Positions 37,801 through 49,247 of a stretch of 64,000 nt of DNA are shown here, piece by piece (within the stretch, counting starts at the first letter, position 1; the number at the start of each line of letters is the position of its first letter). A program made the position numbers and the translations under genes. This stretch comes from Gymnorhina tibicen (lineage: Eukaryota > Chordata > Aves > Passeriformes > Artamidae): contig VXAZ01003257.1 in the NCBI GenBank assembly GCA_013399875.1, positions 372,210-436,209 of the forward strand. Direction: 5' to 3'. The notes below the pieces were generated by a model. It was given only the letters and a program-made list of their open reading frames with translations. It searched no databases and had not been told where the DNA came from.

Positions 37801-40800
37801 CTGTTTGCTGAAGTACATCAATACCTTGCGATCCTGGGCCAGACCATAGAGGTTTCTCAGTTGCCAGACTGCCCAGGGTATTACGCAGATCCAGAGCAGC
37901 AGTAAAAGGATTAAAACAGTCTGATGTAGAACATATATTTTTAACTTGCAGGAAATTATTCAGCAGCAGAAGCTATAGTAGAAAAGTGACAGACTCAAAG
38001 GGGCAGAGGTCCTTGATTACTGAATTTGATCTACTCTACAAGCTAGTACCAATAAGACTGTGAAAAGAGTTTAAGGAAGTACATAAGCCTCCTCAAGCAG
38101 TACATTGGAACCCCCAGAACATCACCCAGCTGTGTGGGCAGGAAAACATTTCAGCTAAGTTGTCATATTAAGTTTTATTGATACAAAACAGTTGAACCAT
38201 GTTCGTGACATCACACTGAGAAATAGGTTGAAATAGAGGAAAACTGCAAGGTATGAAACTCATAACTGTAAGGAAATGAAAAGCCTCCCAAAACCACATC
38301 ATCTCAGTTCAGCATTCAGTATAAAACACCTCTCTTTACAGGTGAACAGCTGCTGCACACTTCCCTGTGGTAAAAAACACAGCTATTAAGTAAATGCAAT
38401 TTGGCAGAGGCATCCACTGAGGCTCCCACCAGTTTGCACAAGCTGAGACACTCAAATAATTTGTGTTTCATTAGAAGGCTTTTAAACTGGTTTTGGCATT
38501 CACATGGAGTTACAGTTACAGCAACCCTGCTCTGGACAGTACAGGCAGCATGTGAAAGGTCAGTAGTAGATTTTCAGTATGAATGGCAGTGAGGCTGGTA
38601 TCCTGAAACAGTATACTCAACAGTAAGGCTCTCCAGATTCTCAGAGGAGGGTAAGAATGTCAGGTAAAAAATTTGTCATAAAAAATATGCCATTATTTGG
38701 TACTCTCAGGTTTGAGCCAAAGCTACTGACAAAAAAAAATTTTAAAAATGTTGAAGTATATGTGTATCTTAGCAGGCCCAGTCGATCAATCACTGCTGCA
38801 GAAGGGTTTTTCAGCCAGAAAGATTCACCCAAATGGCAGTATGTAATTAAAGCTGCAGATGTCAAGACAAGGTGGTCCTCATCCTCTTTTGCCTCCACAT
38901 CACTTGAATGTGCAAAAACTGTTCCATAAAGAAATAAAAATCAAAGAAAAATTACTTGTTCTTTATTGAAAGTTTGATTGTACTTAGAAAAGAGAATGTT
39001 CTTTTATTAATTCTAGATAGATGAACTACCGATAGATGAGTTGACTCAAGATGACTTAATAGTCAATTACTGGTTAGAGATGGAATAGCATCTACAGCAC
39101 ACGACAGAGGTTGTTAATGAGTTACACCCCTGAAAAAAGAATTCATGAGCCAGATGTTCAGAAAACACTACTTGTATTATAAGAACTTAAGGATTTTTAA
39201 AGTGCTCTTCTTTACACTTCTTTACCACTTGCTTTTTAAGAGTTACAAGGTTTCATTTTTGTTTTACAACTTAGGAAAGAAAAAACATTTCCTTATTTCC
39301 CTTGTTAATTATTTTGTGATGCCATAGACTGTATCAGTCAGAACAAAGTCAGTAGTAAAGGAACATTTAATGACACACATGACCTCTGAAATGCACACCG
39401 TCCTGTAAGGGGATACTGTGGCATAAAAATTATTTAATACGTTGAAAAAAGTAAGAAGCCAGAGTAGCTGTTGCAATAGTACTTTAAATTCAAAGAAGTG
39501 TTTGCATTTGCTTTCAATGAACACCTTCTGAAAAAGACACCTTATCTGAAAAGACACCTTTCCCTATTCTTTGATCTAGTTACACAAGGCAAAAATTTCC
39601 CTTACTGGGAAAAAACACAGAGGAAACAAGTTTGAAAACATTTCTTCAAATTATGTTGAATAAGTCTTTGGTTTAATAATTTTTTTAAATTATGAACTAT
39701 TCAATGAGTGATTGTTATGGCAAACATCTATGCTTCCTTCATTTCTAAAAGGATACAAAGCTCCTGACCAACTAATCTCTTGGGATATATGCGAGATCAC
39801 AGGGGGTGGGAGGAAAAGGACTGTGGGAGAGAATACTTCCTTGGAAATGACCCTGGAGCTTCAGCTTGATGTGAATCCAATTATTCTTCAGTATCAAACA
39901 ACAGCTAATTTTTTAGTAACTAATTAAGGTAAAAGGAAGATATTGTGTACCACACTCAGAGAAATATTTGTCCTCATCTTCTTTATAAGACAGCTGCATA
40001 ATGACAGAAATTATTATAAGGAAAATAAATTAAAATAATAACAAAGAAATAAAGAGTAAAGGAAAATAAAGTTTTAAGTTAAAATATAAACCAACTTTGA
40101 ATGAATGAAAATTAAATGGCTTTGAATGAAATTATAAAATGTACATTTCAAAATTCAGTGTAAATTTTCTTTCTGAATGGGGGAAGACAGTAGAAGGAGT
40201 GCACAGAGAGAGGAGAAGACAGCCAGCCAAATAATTAACCACATTTCCCATTATGCACTTGAACACATGCAGCTTATTGGAGAAAATCAATAATGAACAT
40301 GGATTGAGCATTAGTACTAAATACAATATATGGATTTTCAGTAATTCTTTGTTCAGGTGTGGCATTTTTTGTTTTCTGAACCTGAATGTTTAATGTCAAA
40401 ACATTGTTAAAAATCTATAAATCGCCCATCTGAAAGAAGCACTGTGCTATCAGCCCCACCCATCATTGCTAAGATGACTGTCAGCTTTATGAGAGTCTCC
40501 TTTACTCCTCTTTCTACGCCTAAAAAAGCAGATGTCTTAAAACTCATTTAATTATGACATAAGTTAATTATGGCAATTAACGTGAGGATACACTTGACTG
40601 TGAAGACACTGTAGCCTCCAGTCTGACAGAAACTAGCATCTGCTCCATTAACCCACTGTGAATTACATCCTCAGGAAAATAGAACAGGTTAGATCTTCAT
40701 CATAAAAATCCCCCTTCTCTTTTAACCACTAGTGCTATATTTCCATCCACCCATTCCAGATGCACATGTGTAGAGACATAAATACATACATATATATCTA

Positions 40801-41096
40801 TGTATATACATATTTATGCATACACATTCATATTTATGTACACTGAGCAAGGATAACTTGTCCTTTATAAGTTTTTGCATTCTCTAACATATGAGTTTTA
40901 GTTATATTGGGATATTTACATGATGATGTTCAAGAATGGCCCATCTTAGGAGTCAGTAACAAAAATGTTTTGTGCACTTACTTAGAGTCAGTGAAAGCTT
41001 ACCAGCATGCTCCGGTTAGCTGGCTCCTTATCTCCACAACAGACAATGAAATTGGGCAAATTTTGTTTGGCAGATGTAATGAAACTCTCTTAACAC
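34851..41096. other. AT-rich unique DNA, no gene recognised
   Basis: No recognisable exon or classified repeat is visible. Frames of 70-90 codons (for example 36,425-36,637 and 38,657-38,929, both +) are not recognised and are not supported by obvious splice sites. A TA/CATA-rich stretch at 40,777-40,841 is listed separately. Confidence 0.55.
40777..40841. repeat. Degenerate TA/CATA/TTTATG microsatellite
   Basis: Imperfect alternating purine-pyrimidine repeats (ATACATACATATATATC and relatives, with two TATTTATG units) form an AT-rich low-complexity stretch. Confidence 0.75.
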
Positions 41097-41202
41097 ATTT
41101 TGGTTTGCATTTTGGTTTTTGTTTGGCTGGCTCAGTTTTTGGTGGTTTTGGTTTGCTTTTTTGGGGGGAGGGGGTTGTTGTTGCTGGGGTTTGTTTTTTT
41201 TC
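41097..41202. repeat. T/G-rich low-complexity tract
   Basis: TTTGG-like units and G runs (G6, G5 and G4 within about 30 bp near 41,163-41,189) lie on the plus strand. They produce the glycine/phenylalanine-rich plus frame at 40,907-41,281 and the proline/lysine/glutamine-rich minus frames, so those frames should not be read as genes. Confidence 0.85.
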
Positions 41203-44200
41203 CAATAATGATAGCTCCTGTACAAAGTGCTGGCTTTGTTGCATTCAACGTTTATTTTCAAGTGAGAAATTAGGTGATTGATAAAGAACCCATTCTAAGC
41301 CAAAGTGCATATGAGTTGTCTATTTCTCCATCTGTTCCTAGAAGAAAAATTTAGTAATGCTTCCAATATCATATTAATAGATCCATTATCACATGATTTT
41401 TAACAAAACTGCAGTTTTGAAAGCCTTTCCAAATACTTTTCAGAGGCTACTCATACAGTTTTCTTCTATGCTTGTCTGAAATGTCAGTCCACAGTTTTTG
41501 TACACAGTTATATCACCAAAAAAGGTATTTCCAAATGAGAAGTGTTGCCTGTCAGTTGCATAGTCTGTTTTGTTAGCTCGAGTCCCAGGAGCCTGAGACA
41601 ATGAACCATCCATTTTAATGACACCCCACAATACTCTACCACATGTAATTATAGGACTCTTTCTGACGAGGCCCCAGGGCATCAAAGCAATCATTAGTAA
41701 CTTCCCAGATTTCATAATAATACTATAGAATTATACCATGTAGCAGGTATAAGTACAAACAAATCCAGGTGGTTGCTGGGATGAAATTCTGCCTTTCAGG
41801 TTCCAAAAGCAGCTTGGATTATAGATCTAGGGCTGGGTGCCAGGTGGATGTTTTGACCTGTATGCACTGCCGTACATGGAGGCCTTGCGTTTGGTTAAAA
41901 CAAAAATTACCCTGCACCAGACATTTTATGCTTCACATGCACGATGCTTGTTTGTTCATTGCACAGGCAAGAACTCAGCTGGCTCAATATCAGCTGTATT
42001 CCACATACTAAGACACATTTCACTAGTAGCATAAGATGTTTTATCTGAGAAGAAATACAGCGAAATCACTGGCCAAACTGCCTCACAGTGGTTTATAGCC
42101 TAGAATATACCTAAGTAAACAAACCAGCTAGAACAAAAGACCTGGCTTCATCATAACCTCCATGTATATATCATTGCACAAATCAGGTCTGGAGTAGACA
42201 TCGCTGTAACAGCAGTATTCCCTTCTACATCCAATGTGTAGCACTATGCACAACTGGAGGCAGATTTAAGGTTATACTGACAGCTAGAACTAAGATTTCC
42301 CTCACTGTTGATAACCAGAGTCTAAGACAGCCATATTAGTTTAAAATACTTGGTTTATGCAGAGCATATGTGTTGTGTAGTATGCATGTATACAAAAGTA
42401 CATTGACGCTTATACTATGATACAAAGTATTTATGAGAGAATTTTGTGCTCACTCTTTCTTTGATGATCCTGATATGAAGGTATTTCATGATTTAATAAT
42501 CTGCATCTTTTCTTCAAAATGTTGATTTGCCTATGATTCTAAAAAACAGCGGTTTGGTAGTATGTTTCAAGTACCTCCTTAAAATTTTGCTGATAAATTT
42601 CTTCCCTGAATTGAATGGTTTATTTGCTGAAGTGGGCAATGAAACTAGTAGCTGCAGGATAAAGGACTTCAGTCCCATTAGCAAAAAGATCCCGCTTTAA
42701 TGGTTGAGGTAAAAAAGAAAGCAACTGCTATAAGATGCCCTCATGCATAAAATAAGGAAGTAGAATAGGTGTACCTCTTTCCATTAAAATGTAAACTAAC
42801 ACCACACAGAAATTACGCTTGAGGTTTGCAACGAGATAGCTGGGTTTTAAATAAGATTGTAAGATTAAGAATAAATTTCACAATAGTATTAACAGAACAG
42901 CAATTGAATAGCTACAATTCAACAATAGAAACCACCCACTGGCCTCCAAGGAAGACCAAATTAACTATAGCAAGGAGGTGCCTGTGAGAAGGCAGCCTTG
43001 ATTATCCAAGCACACACTGGCCATCTGATCTTAGATGCTGGCAATATGCAGTGCAATTATTTGGATAATCATAGGATTGGTTGCTGCCATATGTTTCATG
43101 AAACAAATCTTTGGCTTGTGAACAGGCTGTAAGCAAACATGTCAGAACTGAAATTAAGATACCTGAACTCTTAAAAGGGGTGGCAAAGCTTAATGAAAAA
43201 GAATTAGTGGCAACACATAAGCCCAAATACCAGTTAAACCAGAAAGGCCCCTGATAATTTAGCCTCCAAAAGACACAAGGTGATGTCAAACCAATGCAGG
43301 AAATCCAGCAAAGTGGCATCTCTTGAAATTCAGCAGTAGATGAAACATTTTTTTAAAAGAACAGTATAACATTTATGAAATAAAACAAGGTTCCTTCTTA
43401 TGAAGCCTTTCTTAAGAAGGGAAAACTCAAGAACATTTAGAATCATGTCTGTTGTCTCAGAAATTGAGTGAGTTAATGAAATATCTTAGATAGTTGGTGT
43501 TTAAGTAAAATTCTCGGCAGAATGAGCGGCACGTTATCTTCACTCAACTTTATTTAGCATTGATGGTAATTTTTGATTTAACTGAGCAGAGAAGACATTA
43601 CTTCAGTGAAAGTATCTCACTGTTTCTTTTCTTTGTAAAGATACCATTTACACATTTTGGTAAACATGTTTTACATAGACATTTTGCATCTGGACTAAAA
43701 CATTCACCTGTCCCTTCCCTCCTACTCTGGAAACAGAGTTTCAGTTAAAATAGTAGAACCTGTGTGATTTAGTCAGTCTCTAAATTTTGGATCAGTATTA
43801 TCTTGTTTTCCTGGAACACATTCTTTTTATGCCCCAAATAATTTTACCAAGTTTGGGCACACAGAGGTTCTTCTTTGGAGACTCCATCAACAAAATTTTA
43901 TTCTAGGATACAGTTTTAAAATCAAATTGTTTGGAATATTTGTGCAGAGAAGACACTATATTAGTCCACTTTCTTCAAGACACTATTCCTACAATAAAAG
44001 AAGCTTATCTGTGGTTCCACTAAAAAAAAAAATCTGGAAGTGATTACATAAATTACTGAATTAGTGCCTATATAGATGTATTGATACCACTGCCAATAAG
44101 TGTAATGTATGTGTAGAAATAATTTCTTGTAGATAATCAAAAAGAAGCCTTCAAATGGGCTAGGATTCATTTTAGAGGAGTACAGATCCTACAGAAATAA

Positions 44201-45708
44201 AAAGCATAGTCTATCTAATTTTGCTGAATGGATTGTCAATATAAATTGAAAGAAACACAGCACTTTTGCATGCTTAAACAGTTTGTTGTGGCAACCTGAA
44301 ATGTTTTGACATTTTTAGCTCATGGTTCTCAAATTGCTGTATCATCAGATGAGGTACAGCTGCAAATTCAGAGGGATCTACCACTGCATCAGCCATTATG
44401 GACTCCAGCCATGCGCTCATATGCCAAATTGGTAGTCAAACACTCCCTACTGGCTGGATATGACAGTTACCATTTGATCCAAATGATCTTTAATTGTCAC
44501 GTTGCAGCACACTGATCATGCAAAACTTGGTGGAGTGCTCTAACTTGTCATTGTGTTTGGCATAAAGCACCGTCATTTTAGTTTGTTACTATTCAAATAT
44601 GGTATCAGGTGTCATTTTTATTTTCTTCCAAGAAGCTGATGAGCCTGGGCACCAAAGCTGCCTGGGCACCAGCATGCCTTGCTGCACAGACCATCAGCAC
44701 CTGCTGCTATCCCAGTGTCCTATGGCACAGAGGATTTGCACAAGTTAATCCCTTTTGCAAACCTTTGTTTTCTTTCAGATTTCAGTAAAGAGCAGTTAAG
44801 CTGTTTGCCCTCATATAAAGGTCTAATATCACTGTGACAAACTAAACAAGTAGCTAGTTTTATGACTCAAATGCTTGCCAGAAATTTTCCTCCTGTGCCT
44901 AACAGGGGGGGGAATATACCAGGCAAGTATCAAGAAGAGCTGTTCCTTAAGACTTTAAGACTCCCTTGTTACCTTGTCATTACAGGTAGGTTTGCCCTGG
45001 TGCCATAGATTTTGTCACTTTTATTTGATTCTGGGTTTACCAGTGAAACCACAGATTTTAGCAGCTTTGAATCAAGCTTTCATTGTGAAAAGAACAGTTA
45101 AATAGCTCTAATAATCCACGTTACAATTACCAGCATGTAGTGAAGTCTCATTCTTATAAGATACATTGATCTTTTTAAAATAGAACAGTTCATGAACAGC
45201 TCTTTCAAAAGTAGTCAAAACATTTTTTTCCTCTTAGATGGTTGAAATTAATAATATCACACAGCTCATAATGGTTATATCAAAACATTACAAATTTTAA
45301 CTGAAATATCATTCTAACCATCCTGCATTCTAATGCATCTCTTGATGACTTCCCTATCCCTACCATTTGGCAATAAGCAGTTAAGTATTTTGTTATTTCA
45401 GAAACAAGTACTCCACAGTTCAGAAAGTTGCAACCTTACACTAAGTATGAAAAAAACCTCCTTACAAACACTATTTGAATTAGTAATTCAAATGGAGTTT
45501 CCAATGTCTAGCTATTAATATTTCGGATAAGGGTGTCTAAAAAGCATAAAGTCAGAAGGTCAGGAGTCAAGTACTGCTTCTAGCTAGATCCAGAAAACAG
45601 TCTCTAAATATAGCACTTAGAATTCATTTAGTGCCTCCTATCATGTCACTGGCCCTTTATACTGGAAATTACTATTCCAGGGAAGAAAGTTTGCCAAATA
45701 ATCACTTC
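41203..45708. other. Unique DNA, no gene recognised
   Basis: No known exon or classified repeat is visible. The 91-codon minus frame at 41,440-41,715 and the 105-codon cysteine-rich minus frame at 43,002-43,319 are not recognised. The latter overlaps several short plus-strand frames described in the findings. A slightly GC-richer segment near 44,637-44,760 contains CTGGGCACCA twice, about 18 bp apart. Confidence 0.5.
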
Positions 45709-45711
45709 CTC

Positions 45712-45826
45712 TTTTTTTTTTTTTTTTTTTTTATAAGCCTTTTTTTCTTTTTCCAAAAAAAAACCCATNNNNNNNNNNNNNNNNNCACAAAAAATCCCAT
45801 CCTTTTTTTTTTTTTTTTTTTTTTTT
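45712..45826. repeat. Poly-T low-complexity region around an assembly gap
   Basis: Two T homopolymers (about 21 and 24 nt) surround an A-rich segment and the N run. The 65-codon plus frame reading through it, with X residues, is an artefact. Confidence 0.9.
45769..45785. other. Assembly gap, 17 N
   Basis: Seventeen undetermined bases. Similar motifs on both sides (AAAAACCCAT before; AAAAATCCCAT after and again at about 45,853) suggest that homopolymer errors or unmerged overlapping contig ends caused the break. Confidence 0.98.
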
Positions 45827-48582
45827 AATAGCCATTGTTACTATTTCACACAAAAATCCCATGTTTTTTTCTTTCAAGATCACACATTTAGCTACATTTT
45901 ACTAAACTCCCTGTAAAGGGTCCAGGCTTATATGAACATGAAATAAGAACCCACTTTTTCCTGTCACATATTGCTGAATGAATGGAAAGTGTCTGCAGCA
46001 CTTTAGGATTAGGGCTATTTTATTTTAACCCCTAAGGGGCCATTTGTGCTTTCTCCTGCTCCTCTTTCTTACACACGTCCTCCTCACTCCTTTCCCCTCA
46101 TGTTACTCCTCTAGGAGTGCCTGGTCAGAGAGAGCCATAGCAGTCCTGGGGGCAAAGAAAGTGAGAGTAAAGTGGTTCCTTGCCTTAAATATGCTGACAT
46201 TCCCTGAGCCAAGACTTAAAAACAAACATCAGCTTTTCAGCAACTGCTGTAATAAGTGCCACACAAGAGTGCAGATAGCCCTTATCAAATCAAGATAACA
46301 GTGAAACACCCGTGGTCACAGTGAATTGGAGAGGATGTTCACAGGTGAAGACACTTACTATTGAGTAGTACAATAAAAATAAAATCTGACTTGACAGTTA
46401 TGTTTGCTTTTCACAGAACTGCTAAAAACACCCTGAAGATAAAAGACTTCTCCTGAACGACTGCTTGCATCTAAAGCTACTGAAGTAAAATCTTAAACAA
46501 AAAGACCCACCTCTCACACACACTACTTACCCAAAAACAACAGGAAGAAAATCCACCCAAATAGGTAGAGTTTAGATTCCACTGACTGCTGCAATTCCCA
46601 TAAAACCTTATCTAGCTATTGCTTTTTTTTTTTCTAAAGACATTGAATAAAAGCAGAAGTAAGACACATCAGAGAAAACTGATACTGTTTTGTCAGCACC
46701 TAAGCTTAAAGAAAAAGGCAGTTTATCATGTTAATGAATTTTTTCCCCCCCCAACTTCCTAGTACACCATAAGGTCACAGAGAAGAGGCAAAACAAAAAC
46801 AAGATCACTGTTTGTATAAAAGCTACCTGAGTAATCTTACGACAGAGAACAAATGCTTCCATCAATAGCATTGAGCAGCCACTCTAGACCACCTGGGATT
46901 TAAAGAAATCATTCCAGCAGACAAGAACTTCAAGTTAGGGATGTTACTCACCTCTTTGTGAGTTTTGCTGATTAAGCCAGGTCATGCCTTTCTTTAAACA
47001 CAGGCATTTACATAAGGAAGCCAACAGAGACGACTGTGCATTTTCTTTGTGTTGTTCAAGGCTCTTTGATATACTGACTTTTCCCCTAAAAATTAAGACC
47101 TAAATCCAGAAGTAACTAAATGCTACCCACAAAATTATTCAGAGTGACACAGAAAAGTCATCCTCAGAGAAAGAAAGTAACTAAAACAAGTGAGAAAACA
47201 CAAACCTCTTCCACTATTAGTAAAAATTGGCACTTTCTTCATTAGCAAGTGCTGACACAAATATGGAAAAATCAAAAGCAACAACTGAGGCTTAATAGGG
47301 AACTTTGGCTTGCTTGAAGGCCAGTAGCTGACAGCTTACCAAATATAGCCTGTACATAGCAGATGCTCTAACAGAAGCTTGTGCATTTTAGTATCGACAG
47401 CAAACAACCCAGTACTCCCCCCCATACACTAAATCTTTACCTTCAAGCAGATTCAAACACTGCTAAAATACCAGAAGTTACAAACACTTAGTCTTTCACA
47501 GCTCTCAGTAGAGGTCTAATGCCCATATCTTACCCAGGTGTTTAATCCTCAAAAGGCTGAAGGCAGCTGTAAGGTACAGTCAGATACTCAGAAGATCACT
47601 AGAGAGAAAGATGTAACTATCACTGCAGCTGCTTTGGGCAGGAGTCTAAAGCCGACATGTTTCTTGCAACAGGGATGTAAAGAGATTTTCGGGTATTTGC
47701 AACCTCACTTGTACTGGAGAGTCCTGCATCAACAAGCATAATTCATCTGCATAATCACTACAACTCCAGTATTTCAGCTCAATCACACAGGCAGAAATTC
47801 TAAGAAAGACTCAGCTGCTGCATCTGCATAGCTCAATTATACACGAGCTGTACAGACAGCGGGCTTCACAAGTGCTGCTTGGCTTCCCAGTGGCTGAGTG
47901 CCACAGAGCTGGTTGGGGGAAGGGGGAACATACACATGTAATACTGAAAAGAAAAATATCTCAAGTACAAAAAAGTCCAGGGTTATGTTGGCAAATTAAC
48001 ACTCTTATTTCAGGGGCATAACTATAACACAGAATTAGGTTAAGAAAGAGGACAGGTTACTCAGTTGTCCTTACATCACTTAACATATTTAGACCTCATC
48101 CACAGATTAAGAGTACTTTAACTTCCTTACCAGAAGCTTGTATTTCGTAGTTTGTGCAATTGTTGACAGTTAGTCCTTGAACTACCTCTCATTGAGAAAA
48201 CAAACAAAAAAACTCCAAACCACAAAAACCTTAGTTCTTTTTAATGCAGTAACTTGATCTCTCCTACTAAATCAGCTCCTTGCTTTGCTCTCCAACACTC
48301 TTCAAGAAGCTCTCTCCCCTAAACAGCTCTTAAATAACACATTAACTCACAATTTCACCTTCATTTGAAACTGGTGAAATTAATTAGACTCAAGAAGGTT
48401 AATTAGAATCAGATGCTGAAATTTCCTCTTTAGGCTTGTTTCTGTCATCACAGACAGAGTGAATGTAAGAGTGAAGTCATATTTGTAAAGAAAATTTGGT
48501 CTGATCAGTATCTCCTCTAATGTTTCCTCTACCCATATATAACCAAAGCATAGAAAGCTTGAAAATAAAAAAGCTTGGAAAA
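45827..48582. other. Unique DNA, no gene recognised
   Basis: No recognisable exon, RNA gene or classified repeat is visible. Frames of 84 codons (46,044-46,298, +) and 67 codons (47,538-47,741, +) carry no features I can name. Confidence 0.5.
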
Positions 48583-49247
48583 AAACAGTCCTGCTGGACA
48601 ACAAGCTGGCCATGACCCAGCAACACGCCCCTCTGGCAAATGTGGACAACAGCCTCTGGGCTGCTGAGTATTGCTAATAGGTCAAAGTGGGGATCCTTCC
48701 CCTCTACTCAGCCCTGGTAAGACACATCTGGAGTGCTGGGTCTGGTGCTGGATTCCCTGACGCTAGAAGTATTTGGACATACTGGAGAAAAATCCAACAA
48801 AAGGCCACAAAGATGATTAAGGGACCGAAGTATCTCTCATATGAGGCTCAGGTTGAGGGAGCTTGGAGTGCTCAGCCTGGAGAAGAGAAGGCTTGGGGGG
48901 AATCTCATCACGTATATAAAAATCTGATAGGGAAAGGTAAAAAAAGATGAAGCTGCACTCTTTTCAGCATTCCCCAGCAACAGGACAAGAGGTAATAGGC
49001 ACAAATTAAAATGCAGAAAATTCATTTTAAATGTAATAAAATATTTTTCTTGTGAGGGTGGTCAAATACCAGCACAGGTTACCCAGAGAACTTGTGGAGT
49101 CTCCAACTTCACAGATATTCAAACCCTAACTAGGCATGGGTCCTAACCTACTCTAACTGACCCTGCTTTCAGCAGTGGAAGATAAATTAGATGATGTCAT
49201 GAGGTCCTGGCCAACCTCCCTCGTTTTGTGATAACTCTGTAATGTGC
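48583..49247 (+). mobile_element. CR1 LINE, 5'-truncated copy C (plus)
   Basis: A plus-strand CR1 3' part. It starts in the RT C-terminal region (CTGGACAACAAGCTGGCC) and passes the blocks encoding the conserved CR1 tail (GGCCACAAAGATGATTAAGG; CTCAGCCTGGAGAAGAGAAG). It ends with the 3'-UTR-like TTAGATGATGTCATGAGGTC and a decayed terminal TGTGATAACTCTGTAATG. Stops and small deletions break the frame, for example the stop after AKKDE-like codons near 48,950. It is more diverged than copies A and B and may belong to a different CR1 subfamily. Confidence 0.9.

Noticed and set aside
40907..41281. 124-codon plus frame rich in G and F, and proline/lysine-rich minus frames
   Set aside because: They are produced by the T/G-rich low-complexity tract at 41,097-41,202.
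41440..41715. 91-codon minus frame that looks protein-like
   Set aside because: It has no recognised motif and no good splice sites; frames of this length are expected by chance.
45631..45828. 65-codon frame containing X residues
   Set aside because: It reads through poly-T and an assembly gap.
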